The notes under the pieces are model-generated. The model had not been told where the DNA came from, made no database searches, and saw nothing but the letters and a program-made list of their open reading frames with translations. The position numbers and the translations under genes are program-made. Source: Cytauxzoon felis (lineage: Eukaryota > Apicomplexa > Aconoidasida > Piroplasmida > Theileriidae). Taken from it: a DNA stretch of 24,952 nt. The number at the start of each line of letters is the position of its first letter. The stretch's first letter is position 1. The DNA is taken from NCBI GenBank assembly GCA_020283715.1, contig JAIQCW010000009.1:1-24952 (forward strand), given 5' to 3'. Below, piece by piece: positions 1 through 8,645 of this stretch.

Positions 1-3000
1 GATCGTAATTCTTGTAGTTTGCATGGTCCTTCGATTTTATGTCCGAATTGTTTATCCCATTTTTCTTGTCTACAATCGAGTACATTTTTAATAAGGCATC
101 TAATTCTAAAGCAGATATCTTCATTTTTACCTAATTCTGCTAATAATTGTATACGTTTTTCAAATTCGGCAAGATGTTTCCATCTATTAGTATCAAATGA
201 TCTACCAACAGTTTGTAATAATGTACACATAGCTTCAAGATGATTATTACCCATATTAATATCATTATATAATGCAACACATTCTTCACGTTTAGAGAAT
301 ACTTGATCTAAACATGTAATTAATAATTTAGCAGCAAGTAATTTTTGTTTAAATAATTCTCCAACAAATATCATATTACCTCTCATTTTATGTTTATATT
401 TTTGTTCATATTCAAATTTATCATCACCTTCTAATTCTTCAGGTATAGTTAATGGTTTTAAATTATTTTCAAATGAATCTTGACTACAATTTAATAGTAT
501 CCTCATAAAATCACTTTTTCTACCCGATTTTATTGATGATGATGATTGTTGTTGGGTATTATTATTATCATCAATAGTATCATTTATAACTAAATCTGGA
601 TCTTTATAATCAATATCATATAATTCTACAGCTAATTTTGCACATAATTCTACATACATTGGTATAAAATGATGTTGTGTAACTGCTTTACCAAATACAA
701 ATTTTACAAGCATTAATGCATGTTCAGGTGTATCAATACCACATGATATTATCTGATCATATATAATATCAAATTTCTCAAATGTTAATCTATTCAATAA
801 TCCCATTATCTTACGTCTAAACATATCCTCTTTATCCAATTTCTGCTTAGCTTGACGTATAACCCAAGATGATTCTGATGCTGTATGTAAATGTACATTC
901 TCTAAATGATCTCTTGTAAATTCCTTATTTGAAAATTTAAAATTCGTACCAAATGATTTATTCTGATCATTATTATATGATTTTGAATGACGCCAATGAT
1001 CATTCTTATTATTATTGTTCTTATTATTATTATTATTCATTCTATCATCACCAACACCACGATTACCCGATGATTTAGATGATGTATCACGCACAGGTAT
1101 ACATGAAAATATCAAATTCGGATAATCCGATGATTCACGCAACTTCTCCAATCTCTCACGAGTCAATAACCTAAATATACCCAATAACATCTGTACACTA
1201 TACTCATTACCACACTCAATCACCGATGTCGATAACGTATCATCCAAACACTTTTCCACCCCATTATCACCTCCACCTGAGGTTACAGCGTTATCTTCTC
1301 CACCTTCCATTCCACTCGGCGTGGGGCCTTCCCTATTTACTTCTCCCTCCGCTTCCCTGAGATCAGCTTCGGGTAGTACACTTGAGGTTATATCAGTAGT
1401 TTCACGTTCTTCCGGGTTAACACTAGTAGAAATGTGGGGATTAATATTTTCATCATGGGGTACTTCAGTATTGTGAGGTTTATTATCCCCATATACCACC
1501 GTTCCACTCGAGGTTGTATCAACTTGACATTCACTAACACTTTGCCTGTCCCCACCCTTTTTCGTCCTGACGTTAACTTTTCCACTCGTTGTCCTTTCAT
1601 TGTCTTGCAGACGGCTCTCCACTTGAGGTCTTCCACTAGGCGTTCCACCTGAGGTCGTCTTGCAGACAGCTTCTCTATTTACCTCCCCCTTCGCTTCCCT
1701 GAGATCAGCTGCGGGTTCCACTTGAGGTCTAATCCATACCTTCTGTTCGCCACGATCTCCGGGAGTGGCATCACCCTTTAGGGATAGGTAATTAGAAGAG
1801 CTGACGGCAGGACGAAAAGAGTTGGATTGGACCTCGATGGAAGAACTCTCTGCAGGACGAACCTCAGTTGATGCTGCAACTTCGGCATACGTAGCCTCGT
1901 TTATGGTGCAATGATCATCATCGTTATCTTCGGTTTCTATGAGATCGGCAACGGTGGAGGGTGTGGATTTGGATTTATCTTTGTAGTTGTGTTGATTATC
2001 CATGCTGGTGTGTGTGGTTATGGATGATTCGACAATTTTTGTGGTACCATCAATTTTATTTCTATCGGCTTTTGATCCGCTGGTAGTTTTTGTTTTCTTT
2101 CCTGTATCATCTAATTTTGTTGCTTCATTATTTTTAGCTTCTGCTGCCTTTTTAATAATTTTAGCATATGAAATCTGTTCCTTCCTTTGCTGTACTACCT
2201 CTACTTGAGGTGACTTTACAGATTGATGTGAAGACACAGATTGTTGTGATGATTCCACCTGAGATGATGATACAGCTTGATGTGATGTATTCCCTTTATG
2301 TGAGTGTAATTCCGTGTTACCGACCTGAGGACATATTTCCACATTTGTATTCTTTAAATGTCCCTGTCCATCACTCCTCTTCAAACCTCCCTGAGGATGT
2401 CCTTCCACAGACGCAACTTGAGGATGTCCTTCCACGTTAGCTACTTGAGATTGTGTATGTACTTCACCCTTCCTCAAACTTCCCTGAGGACATCCATCCA
2501 CATTAGAAACCTGGGGTTGCATCTGTCCATCATTCCTCTTCAAACTTCCCTGAGGATGTCCTTCCACAGACGCAACTTGAGGTTGCATCTGTCCATCACT
2601 CCTCTTCAAACCTCCTTCAGCTTGTGTAATTTTTGGTTGTCTGGTGGAAAGTTTGGTTCTTTCAGCCCAAGTTAATGGTTTTTGTTTGACTTCTTCGGTT
2701 ATAATATCATTATTAACTGTATTATTTCCATCATCGACTATAGGTTGATTATTATTCTTGGGTAAATTACCAGTAACGACTGCATTATATGGTACTTGAA
2801 GTGGGGTATTATTAATAATATTTTCATTATTTTGATTAATAATATAATCATTAGTATTATTATAGACATTCCTTTGAGGTGTATAATTGGATTGTCTATT
2901 ATAATTATAATTAATATAATCATATTGTCTATTTCTAGGATATAATTGTTGTTGATATGGTATACCCATATTAATAGAAGATTGTCTATATGATTGATGT

Positions 3001-3311
3001 GATGGTACCCATACATGCATATATGATTGATGATCATGTTGATGTATTTGCGATACATGATGTCTATTATAATTAGACATACGACCATTTTTATATGATT
3101 TATTTTTATTATCTATAATTGTATTAATATTATTATCAAATGTATTATTTAATTGCCCTGGTACAAATTCTGGTGCATCAACATTTAATTTACCAGTACT
3201 CTTAATATGTGATGGATTAAATTCTGGAGCATTTAAATTAAATGGTTTAATAATAGGTGTTGATTTACCATTCATATCTGATTCATTATCCATCTTATTT
3301 ATATTACTCAT
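1..3311 (-). CDS. eIF4G-like translation initiation scaffold, 5' part (runs off left edge)
   Basis: One uninterrupted minus-strand reading frame of about 1,103 codons runs from the ATG at 3311-3309 to the window edge, so the stop is not seen. In order it shows: an N-terminus with two PAM2-like motifs (residues 23-33 and 41-51); a Q/N/Y/H-rich segment; a 22-residue tandem repeat (about 2210-2640); a low-complexity part built partly from dispersed-repeat modules (1250-1875); an eIF4E-binding motif of form YxxxxL-hydrophobic, YSVQMLL (1182-1202); then a MIF4G domain from about 830 downward, with ICFRIRCLIKNVLDCR near 70-115 matching the conserved MIF4G helix. Family knowledge: eIF4G bridges eIF4E, eIF4A and the 40S/eIF3 complex in cytoplasmic cap-dependent initiation. 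The start is chosen because it directly precedes the PAM2-like segment and AT-rich non-coding DNA follows upstream. No splice site is needed anywhere in the frame. A MIF4G protein other than eIF4G is possible but less likely given the 4E site. Confidence 0.88.
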   Translation of the reverse strand, partial: MSNINKMDNESDMNGKSTPIIKPFNLNAPEFNPSHIKSTGKLNVDAPEFVPGQLNNTFDNNINTIIDNKNKSYKNGRMSNYNRHHVSQIHQHDHQSYMHVWVPSHQSYRQSSINMGIPYQQQLYPRNRQYDYINYNYNRQSNYTPQRNVYNNTNDYIINQNNENIINNTPLQVPYNAVVTGNLPKNNNQPIVDDGNNTVNNDIITEEVKQKPLTWAERTKLSTRQPKITQAEGGLKRSDGQMQPQVASVEGHPQGSLKRNDGQMQPQVSNVDGCPQGSLRKGEVHTQSQVANVEGHPQVASVEGHPQGGLKRSDGQGHLKNTNVEICPQVGNTELHSHKGNTSHQAVSSSQVESSQQSVSSHQSVKSPQVEVVQQRKEQISYAKIIKKAAEAKNNEATKLDDTGKKTKTTSGSKADRNKIDGTTKIVESSITTHTSMDNQHNYKDKSKSTPSTVADLIETEDNDDDHCTINEATYAEVAASTEVRPAESSSIEVQSNSFRPAVSSSNYLSLKGDATPGDRGEQKVWIRPQVEPAADLREAKGEVNREAVCKTTSGGTPSGRPQVESRLQDNERTTSGKVNVRTKKGGDRQSVSECQVDTTSSGTVVYGDNKPHNTEVPHDENINPHISTSVNPEERETTDITSSVLPEADLREAEGEVNREGPTPSGMEGGEDNAVTSGGGDNGVEKCLDDTLSTSVIECGNEYSVQMLLGIFRLLTRERLEKLRESSDYPNLIFSCIPVRDTSSKSSGNRGVGDDRMNNNNNKNNNNKNDHWRHSKSYNNDQNKSFGTNFKFSNKEFTRDHLENVHLHTASESSWVIRQAKQKLDKEDMFRRKIMGLLNRLTFEKFDIIYDQIISCGIDTPEHALMLVKFVFGKAVTQHHFIPMYVELCAKLAVELYDIDYKDPDLVINDTIDDNNNTQQQSSSSIKSGRKSDFMRILLNCSQDSFENNLKPLTIPEELEGDDKFEYEQKYKHKMRGNMIFVGELFKQKLLAAKLLITCLDQVFSKREECVALYNDINMGNNHLEAMCTLLQTVGRSFDTNRWKHLAEFEKRIQLLAELGKNEDICFRIRCLIKNVLDCRQEKWDKQFGHKIEGPCKLQELR
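1250..1875. repeat. Dispersed-repeat modules exonised within eIF4G
   Basis: Two copies of module A (about 1321-1380 and 1640-1735), one module C (about 1745-1800) and several CCAC(C/T)TGAGGT junction motifs lie inside the open eIF4G frame. Both A copies are read in the same frame and give ADLREA(E/K)GEVNRE. Module C gives NYLSLKGDATPGDRGE. The same DNA modules occur at non-coding sites across the window. Confidence 0.85.
2205..2640 (-). repeat. In-frame 66-nt tandem repeat in the eIF4G-like gene
   Basis: On the coding (minus) strand a unit of about 66 nt, encoding about 22 residues of the form GSLKRxDGQMQPQVASVEGHPQ, recurs about four to five times with drift and one shortened unit. The units stay in frame. 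The surrounding Q-V-rich segment carries decayed versions of the PQV element. The spacing is modular and the region is expected to be disordered. Confidence 0.8.
3159..3245 (-). other. Tandem PAM2-like motifs at the eIF4G N-terminus
   Basis: Residues 23-33 read PFNLNAPEFNP and residues 41-51 read KLNVDAPEFVP. Both fit the PAM2 pattern (L-N-x-x-A-x-x-F-x-P, or close to it), which binds the MLLE domain of poly(A)-binding protein. The second is the better match, because the first lacks one residue between the leading F/L and the Asn. Binding itself is inferred. Confidence 0.6.
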
Positions 3312-4755
3312 TTTTATCAACTTAAAATATTCAATAATAAAATATATAATTTTAACACCTAATAACTATATTTCATTCAATATCCCTAATCTATAGGTTA
3401 ATAATTATTTATTTTAAACATATTCCCATTCCATAATTATTATTCTTAAAATTAATTCTAATCTAAAACATATCTATTCGTCAATCATATTAAATTATCT
3501 TAATTAATATAACAATGGATTATATTTATATTAAATATACATATTACTATCAAATTGTATAAATTTATCATCATACATACTTTAAAACATCCATTTACAA
3601 TATCATCTCTATAGGGTGGGGTTACATTATCATAGCTATTTTACAACCATCTCATATAATTAAACACCATCCTATCATTTCACTCATAATACACATCCAT
3701 TTTTCTACATCTATAACTTATACAATACTAATTATATACTATACAAATCAATTTATACTCTACACTATCCAAACATACAATCTAACCATAACATATACCA
3801 CAATTCTATAGATCATTATTTAACATTAATTACTTAATCTATACCTAAAAGATACAATAATAATTCAACAATAAATAATTAAAATTAATGTCTGCAAGAT
3901 AAAATGATGTTAGTAAATAAATAACAGTCATAACATTGAACACATACCCAAGGTTGGCGTCGCAGACAGTTATACACCCGAGGTTAGAACATCGCATCTT
4001 CCTGCAGAAAGATCCCAGAATTGATGTTATAACCTTATCTTCCACTAGGTGTTACAGCGTAGGTCCTGTCGTCAGCTCTTCCAATTAGCTCACCGTAAAC
4101 GGTAATGCCACTCCCGGAGATCGTGGCGATGTTAAAGGTAGTGATGCGAGTGTAGTTAGTACTGGACCTCGAGTGGATACCTCAGGTGTACTACCCGGAG
4201 CTGATCTCAGGGAAGCGGAGGGGGAAGTAATTAGAGAAGCTGTCTGCAAGACCAAGAGAGGTGGAACGCCTAGTGGAAGGAGGTTGGATTGGACCTCATG
4301 TGTATAGCTTCTGGAACGCCAACTAAGAACCTCTCTCTTGACATCACATGTCAGTCAAGTCTCACTTATATAACTTTAATTATGTATTTATTGTAAATAT
4401 CTAGTATAAAATGTTAAAGTATCGCTAATTTTTAGTTACACATTGTCTTGTAATGCCATCGACAGACATTTACTGTCATTCTATATATGCGTAATTCAGT
4501 TTAAATTTATAGTTTTAATAATTAAAAAATATTAATGTGTATTATTATAAATGTATTTTGGAATGAAATTCATGTCCATTTATCTATTCCAAATTCGACA
4601 CCTATATATCAATAGGTTGTCTGTTATATTTGACCTATGAATTATAATGTTAATGTAAAGATGCTACATCTATATACTATTTGAATGGATTATGGTAGCT
4701 TGTAATGAATTTAATAATTTTATGTTTACTATATGCTAATGTAACATCAAGTATA
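3312..4755. other. Divergent intergenic region, eIF4G (-) / RF2 (+), with repeat cluster
   Basis: AT-rich DNA with no convincing gene. It must hold the promoters of both flanking genes, but no defined element can be named. The central part (about 3890-4320) is a GC-richer dispersed-repeat cluster, described separately. Confidence 0.7.
3890..4325 (+). repeat. Intergenic cluster of dispersed-repeat modules
   Basis: It contains, on the plus strand, module C (about 4105-4125), the CCTCGAGTGG junction (about 4167), module A (about 4200-4250), and the CTGTCTGCAAGACC and GGAACGCCTAGTGGAAG tails. A frame without ATG stays open from about 4096 to a TAG at about 4306. It encodes the same module order as eIF4G (ATPGDRG, then ADLREAEGEV, then EAVCKTK, then GGTPSGR). 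The left part (3890-4090) holds more degraded module pieces. Confidence 0.75.
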
Positions 4756-5838
4756 ATGTTGAGGCATTCCATAAGTTACATTGGATTCCATGGGTATGTT
4801 GATTTAGATTTCTAATGATATCATTTATGTATGATTTAGATTACAATTCCGTAAATTTTCTGTGGCAAAGACTATAAATAGTGCTTTGGTAAATGATTTA
4901 TCGAAATATGATGTTAATGATTGTGAAGTTATTATAACTGCTGGTTGGTTGGATAATTTTTGTTTTATACAAGTCATTCTATAGGTGTTGGTGGTGCTGA
5001 AGCTTTTGATTGGTGTAAAATGTTAAATAAAATGTACAAGAGATTTATATCGCATTATAAACATCCTGGTGATGACATTTGTGGTCCATTACCGAAAGTT
5101 TTGTTGTATAAAGAAGTTGATGTAAGTATTGGTGATTCTGGTGGTTATCGTATGGTAAAGTTTAATGTAATTGGTGATTATGCTTATAAATTATTTAAAG
5201 GTGAAAAGGGTACACATAGATTAGTACGTAATTCACCATTTAACTCAGTAAAGAAGAGACAAACTACTTTTGGTGGTGTACAAGTTGTACCAATTCTTGA
5301 TGATGACGATGAAAATGTTAGAGAATATAATCATAATAAGAAGCTTAAAGATAAAGATTTGATTATCGAATCAATGCGTAGTGATGGGAAAGGTGGACAA
5401 AATGTTAATAAAGTTGAGACAGCAGGTTTGTAATTGACTCTCAAATTCTATTAATCATTCAGTACGTATAACACATAAACCTAGTGGTATAGCAGTTAAA
5501 GTACAACAAGAACGTACGAACGCACAAAATAAAGAAATCGCACTCGAAAGATTAGCAGAAAAAGTAGATGAATACTATAAGGTATAGAAAAAAATTCGTA
5601 TTTTTATATATTGATTAACAAATTATAGTCGATATTACAAGAGAAAATCAATGAATTACAAGGTGATGATGTCAATCCATGTTGGGGTAAACATATGAGA
5701 AGCTATATACTCAATCCAGAACAAAGATTCAAAGATCATCGCATAAATTATGAAACACAAGATGTATACAACATTTTAGAAGGAGAACTACTACCAATAA
5801 TGATGAAATATCTCATGGATGAATATAAAAGTAGTTGA
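4756..5838 (+). CDS. Organellar peptide chain release factor, RF2 type (5 exons)
   Basis: Exons 4756-4793, 4840-4943, 4985-5425, 5463-5581 and 5629-5838 join in phase to 912 nt (303 aa); introns are 46, 41, 37 and 47 bp with GT/AG ends. It is a class I bacterial-type release factor, which hydrolyses peptidyl-tRNA at stop codons. GGQ is at residues 184-186 (GKGGQNVNK). The recognition tripeptide is SPF at 131-133, as in RF2 (UGA/UAA), not the PxT of RF1. The C-terminal RSYILNPEQRFKDHR block is typical. At 303 aa it is shorter than bacterial RF2, missing most of domain 1. The first about 14 residues are hydrophobic with R/H, so a targeting peptide is plausible. RF2-type proteins of apicomplexans are associated with the apicoplast, but the compartment is inferred. 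The ATG start is the only one giving a short leader spliced in frame. Confidence 0.92.
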
Positions 5839-6268
5839 AAATTTATATATGCCCATGATTTAAGATACGTATCGTTTCATCAGATTTTCACCTGATGTCA
5901 TATCCTAGCCTTGCAGACAGCTCTCCACTTGAGGTACAATAGTATAATATTCTTAATTAAATACAATAAATATCTTCACTTAATTATTTACAATCTTCGT
6001 ATAATATTATAATAATTTTATAAAGTGTAATTATTTATATAAATGTATTATTATAAGTATAATATAGTTACTATACTTCACATTATGTTAGTAGTTATAT
6101 AGTAATATATTATAATAATTATATATATTAATACATATACATCATCATACAACTATATATCATCCTTCAATTATATTAATATATTAGTAGATGTTATATT
6201 TAAAGAGATATCATCAATAGATTGTTAAAATGTAGTGGAAATAGTGTTTATTATCCCGACAAATATAG
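5839..6268. other. Intergenic AT-rich DNA with one short repeat remnant
   Basis: Very AT-rich, with many TA-rich runs. The only recognisable item is a fragment of the dispersed repeat (CTTGCAGACAGCTCTCCACTTG, about 5912-5937). No promoter element or exon could be defined, and no signal-peptide exon for the downstream family gene was found. Confidence 0.6.
5912..5938. repeat. Dispersed-repeat tail fragment
   Basis: This short stretch matches the GTCTTGCAGAC and CCACTTGAGGT pieces that border arm modules elsewhere (for example 1608-1630). No complete arm is present. Confidence 0.65.
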
Positions 6269-7684
6269 GGTTTTGTAGTGTTTTTGCCATTAGGATTTAT
6301 AGTATATTATAAGAGAGGGAATAAGTGGAAGGAAGAATCCGAACTTCGAAGCATCAATCCAGAAAGTCCAGGTAAAGATCTTGGTACACTTGGAGATAAA
6401 CTTAATGGTCTTAAAGTTATGTATGAAGTCAAACTCGAAAAGGATACTAGCAGTGGTGGTAAATACAAATCAAGTCCGCAAGCTGCTCCAAATGGTGAAA
6501 TTAATGTTTCAACATTTAGTGATGCTACTGATACATACAAAGGTTTTAAACACGATCTTGGCGGAACTAATAAAAATATCAACAGCATAACTATACATGG
6601 ACACGCAATAGAGGGTATTACGGAGTTAAACAATGGTGGGACTATTACTGGAAAACGATATGCATTTGTATATTTTAAAGGTGGATCTAATGATCCTAAT
6701 AATGAAAGACCCCTATTGATATGTTTGGCTCAACAAGATACTCAAGCTGATCCTAACAATATTTGGTATAAGCGGGTGAAGAAGAGTGACACTTATACAT
6801 GGGAGAATGGCGGAGCTGAATATAATAGTATAATCCCGGGTGGATCAAACGGTAGAACAATTGATGGAAATCTTAAAAATGAACTCGGTATAATTAATGG
6901 CGCAGTTTCTGGTGATCCAGGTTATCCTCCGCCGGGAATTACTGTAAAATTGGATTATGCTGCTAAAGGTACAGGAGCTACTGATACAATTAAATATTGG
7001 ACGGGTACTATCCAAGTTACTGTTACACAAATCTCTGGTTCCACATATAAGGGCTATAAACATTCTGTTGGTCAAGGAAATGCTATAAACAAAGTTAAAA
7101 TACATAATACTGAGATATCAGAAATTAATGAAACTGCTCTACAAAATAAACAATTCGTATTTGTCTATTTTGCAAAAATTGATACTGATCTTCAAAAACC
7201 ATATTTAATATGTTTATCACAAACTGGTGGCCAAAGTAAGGATAATAAATGGTATTCACGCACGAGAACTGGTGGTCAAAATACATGGAGCACACATCCC
7301 AAACTAACTGCAACTGATGATCCAAACAATATTAGCGGACTTGAAAATCAACTCACTACAATTAAAAAAGCACCTGAACTTGCTGATGATCAAGGTTATA
7401 CTCCATCAGGATCTACAGTTGATATCGATGTAAGTGTAACGCCTACAGAACAGACTCCTGAGAAGGGAGCTTTATATGGATCTGGATCTTCTCAAATTAC
7501 AATTGAAAGGACGAATGGTACAGCTACTGGTCAAGTTCCACTTAATTACGTTAGATATAAGCATTCACCTGCTGATCCTAGTAAAACTCCTACATTCACA
7601 TTATCTTCAGTTAAATATAATGATCAAGTATTGACTGGTATACATAAGGCCACATATCCGAGAACTTTGCGTATTACAGAATGA
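6269..7684 (+). pseudogene. Truncated member of tandem-domain family (A-B-C units)
   Basis: A frame open from 6269 to the TGA at 7682-7684 encodes three consecutive domains of about 150 residues. Unit A (about 6303-6765) has YYKRGNKW, YEVKLEK, YKGFKH, ITIHG and PLLICL. Unit B (about 6765-7255) has WYKR, IQVTVTQ, YKGYKH and PYLICL. Unit C (about 7250-7684) has WYSR, NTW, ITIER and YVRYKH, and breaks off before the usual VYVYY and PLIVC block. The order matches the larger copy at 13735-17230. There is no ATG at the 5' end: the first codons are not a start, and the YYKRG block is where a unit normally begins, preceded by a possible AG acceptor at 6293. No signal peptide or membrane segment is seen. 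A dispersed-repeat module begins about 20 bp after the stop. It is probably truncated at both ends, though an unseen upstream exon could make it an expressed gene. The function is unknown. Confidence 0.65.
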
Positions 7685-7699
7685 CACCTAGATAAAACA

Positions 7700-7812
7700 T
7701 TACCCGAGAGCGATCTATGGGAGCTGGAGGGGGAAGTAAATAAGGAAGCTGACGGCAGGACTGACCTCGGGTGGAACGGCGAGTGGAAGACAAAGTGGAT
7801 TGGATCTCGAGT
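7700..7812 (+). repeat. Dispersed-repeat module B with tail
   Basis: Plus strand: AGCGATCTATGGGAGCTGG, then the GGGGGAAGTAAATAAGGAAGC block, CTGACGGCAGGAC, a GACCTCGGGTGGAA junction and GGCGAGTGGAAG. The same parts are found, inverted, as the left arm of the full element at 9240-9345. Confidence 0.85.
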
Positions 7813-7895
7813 AAAGTAGGAAGAATTGTACACCAATTGTAGTAAAATCTGGCTACAAATTCTGTTTAATAATAATAACATTATATAGAGTTTGA

Positions 7896-8633
7896 TTATG
7901 GTAGTGCTATCTCTTTGATATTGAATCCATCTCCGGTGACGTGAATGGCGGTTGCTCCTATGGATTTGGCATTATTACAATTATAGATATCATCATCAAT
8001 TAGTATGATTTCTTCTAATTTGACATGAAAATCTTCACAGATCTAATGGATAATATAAGAATTAGATGAGATAAATATACTTTACGTAGATGATATTCTT
8101 TATATGATGGCATGGGTCCATTTAAATTAAGTTTTTTATACATTTTAGCTGATTCCCAAAATCTAAATGATAATAAAGAGATAAATTAAGAATATACCTA
8201 GGATAAAATGCATATACTTTACTAATATTAGCGTCACAATTACTATATTTTAATGATTTTCTAACCATTGTATCACCAGATATATATTTTGGATGACCTC
8301 TTATATGTATATCATCAGAAAATGTAACGATATTTAATATTATATTACTATTTTTAAGTCTATTAGCCATTAATTTGAAATCTTCTGTAACAGATGATAA
8401 AATTTCATAATCTTCTAATGGATCTACATATCCACCTATAAATTTATAAATTAATATTAGTATTATATACTTGAATGTAATTCGATCATTGTACAATCGA
8501 AATCTGATGCGATAACTTTATATCCACAATCTTCTAATAATGTTATAAATTTATCTATAGCTTCATAATTAGATAAATTTTGAAATAATTTATTAGATAA
8601 ATATGTATTCATATATTTATAAAATATATTCAT
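7896..8633 (-). CDS. HAD-superfamily hydrolase/phosphatase-like protein (4 exons)
   Basis: Exons 8633-8471, 8435-8198, 8162-8081 and 8042-7896 join in phase to 630 nt (209 aa); introns are 35, 35 and 38 bp. HAD motif I is SDFDCT with D44 and D46 (DxDxT). Motif II is probably the T or S of IVTFSDD, motif III a Lys in VRKSLKYS, and motif IV the acidic IILIDDD followed by NCNNAKSIGATAIHV. These are the residues HAD phosphotransferases use for an Asp-phosphate intermediate with Mg2+. The substrate is unknown. There is no signal peptide or membrane segment, so it is probably soluble. The ATG lies only 12 bp beyond the stop codon of the upstream Mcm10 gene on the same strand. The fold assignment is firm; phosphatase activity is inferred. 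Confidence 0.78.
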
Positions 8634-8645
8634 TTCTTAAATTTA

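Noticed and set aside
2358..2675. Plus-strand frame of 105 codons with repeated LRMSFHRRNL-like peptides
   Set aside because: It is the antisense shadow of the in-frame tandem repeat of eIF4G.
2738..3088. Minus-strand Ile/Met/His-rich frame
   Set aside because: It overlaps the eIF4G N-terminal coding region in another phase and is only low-complexity AT-rich sequence.
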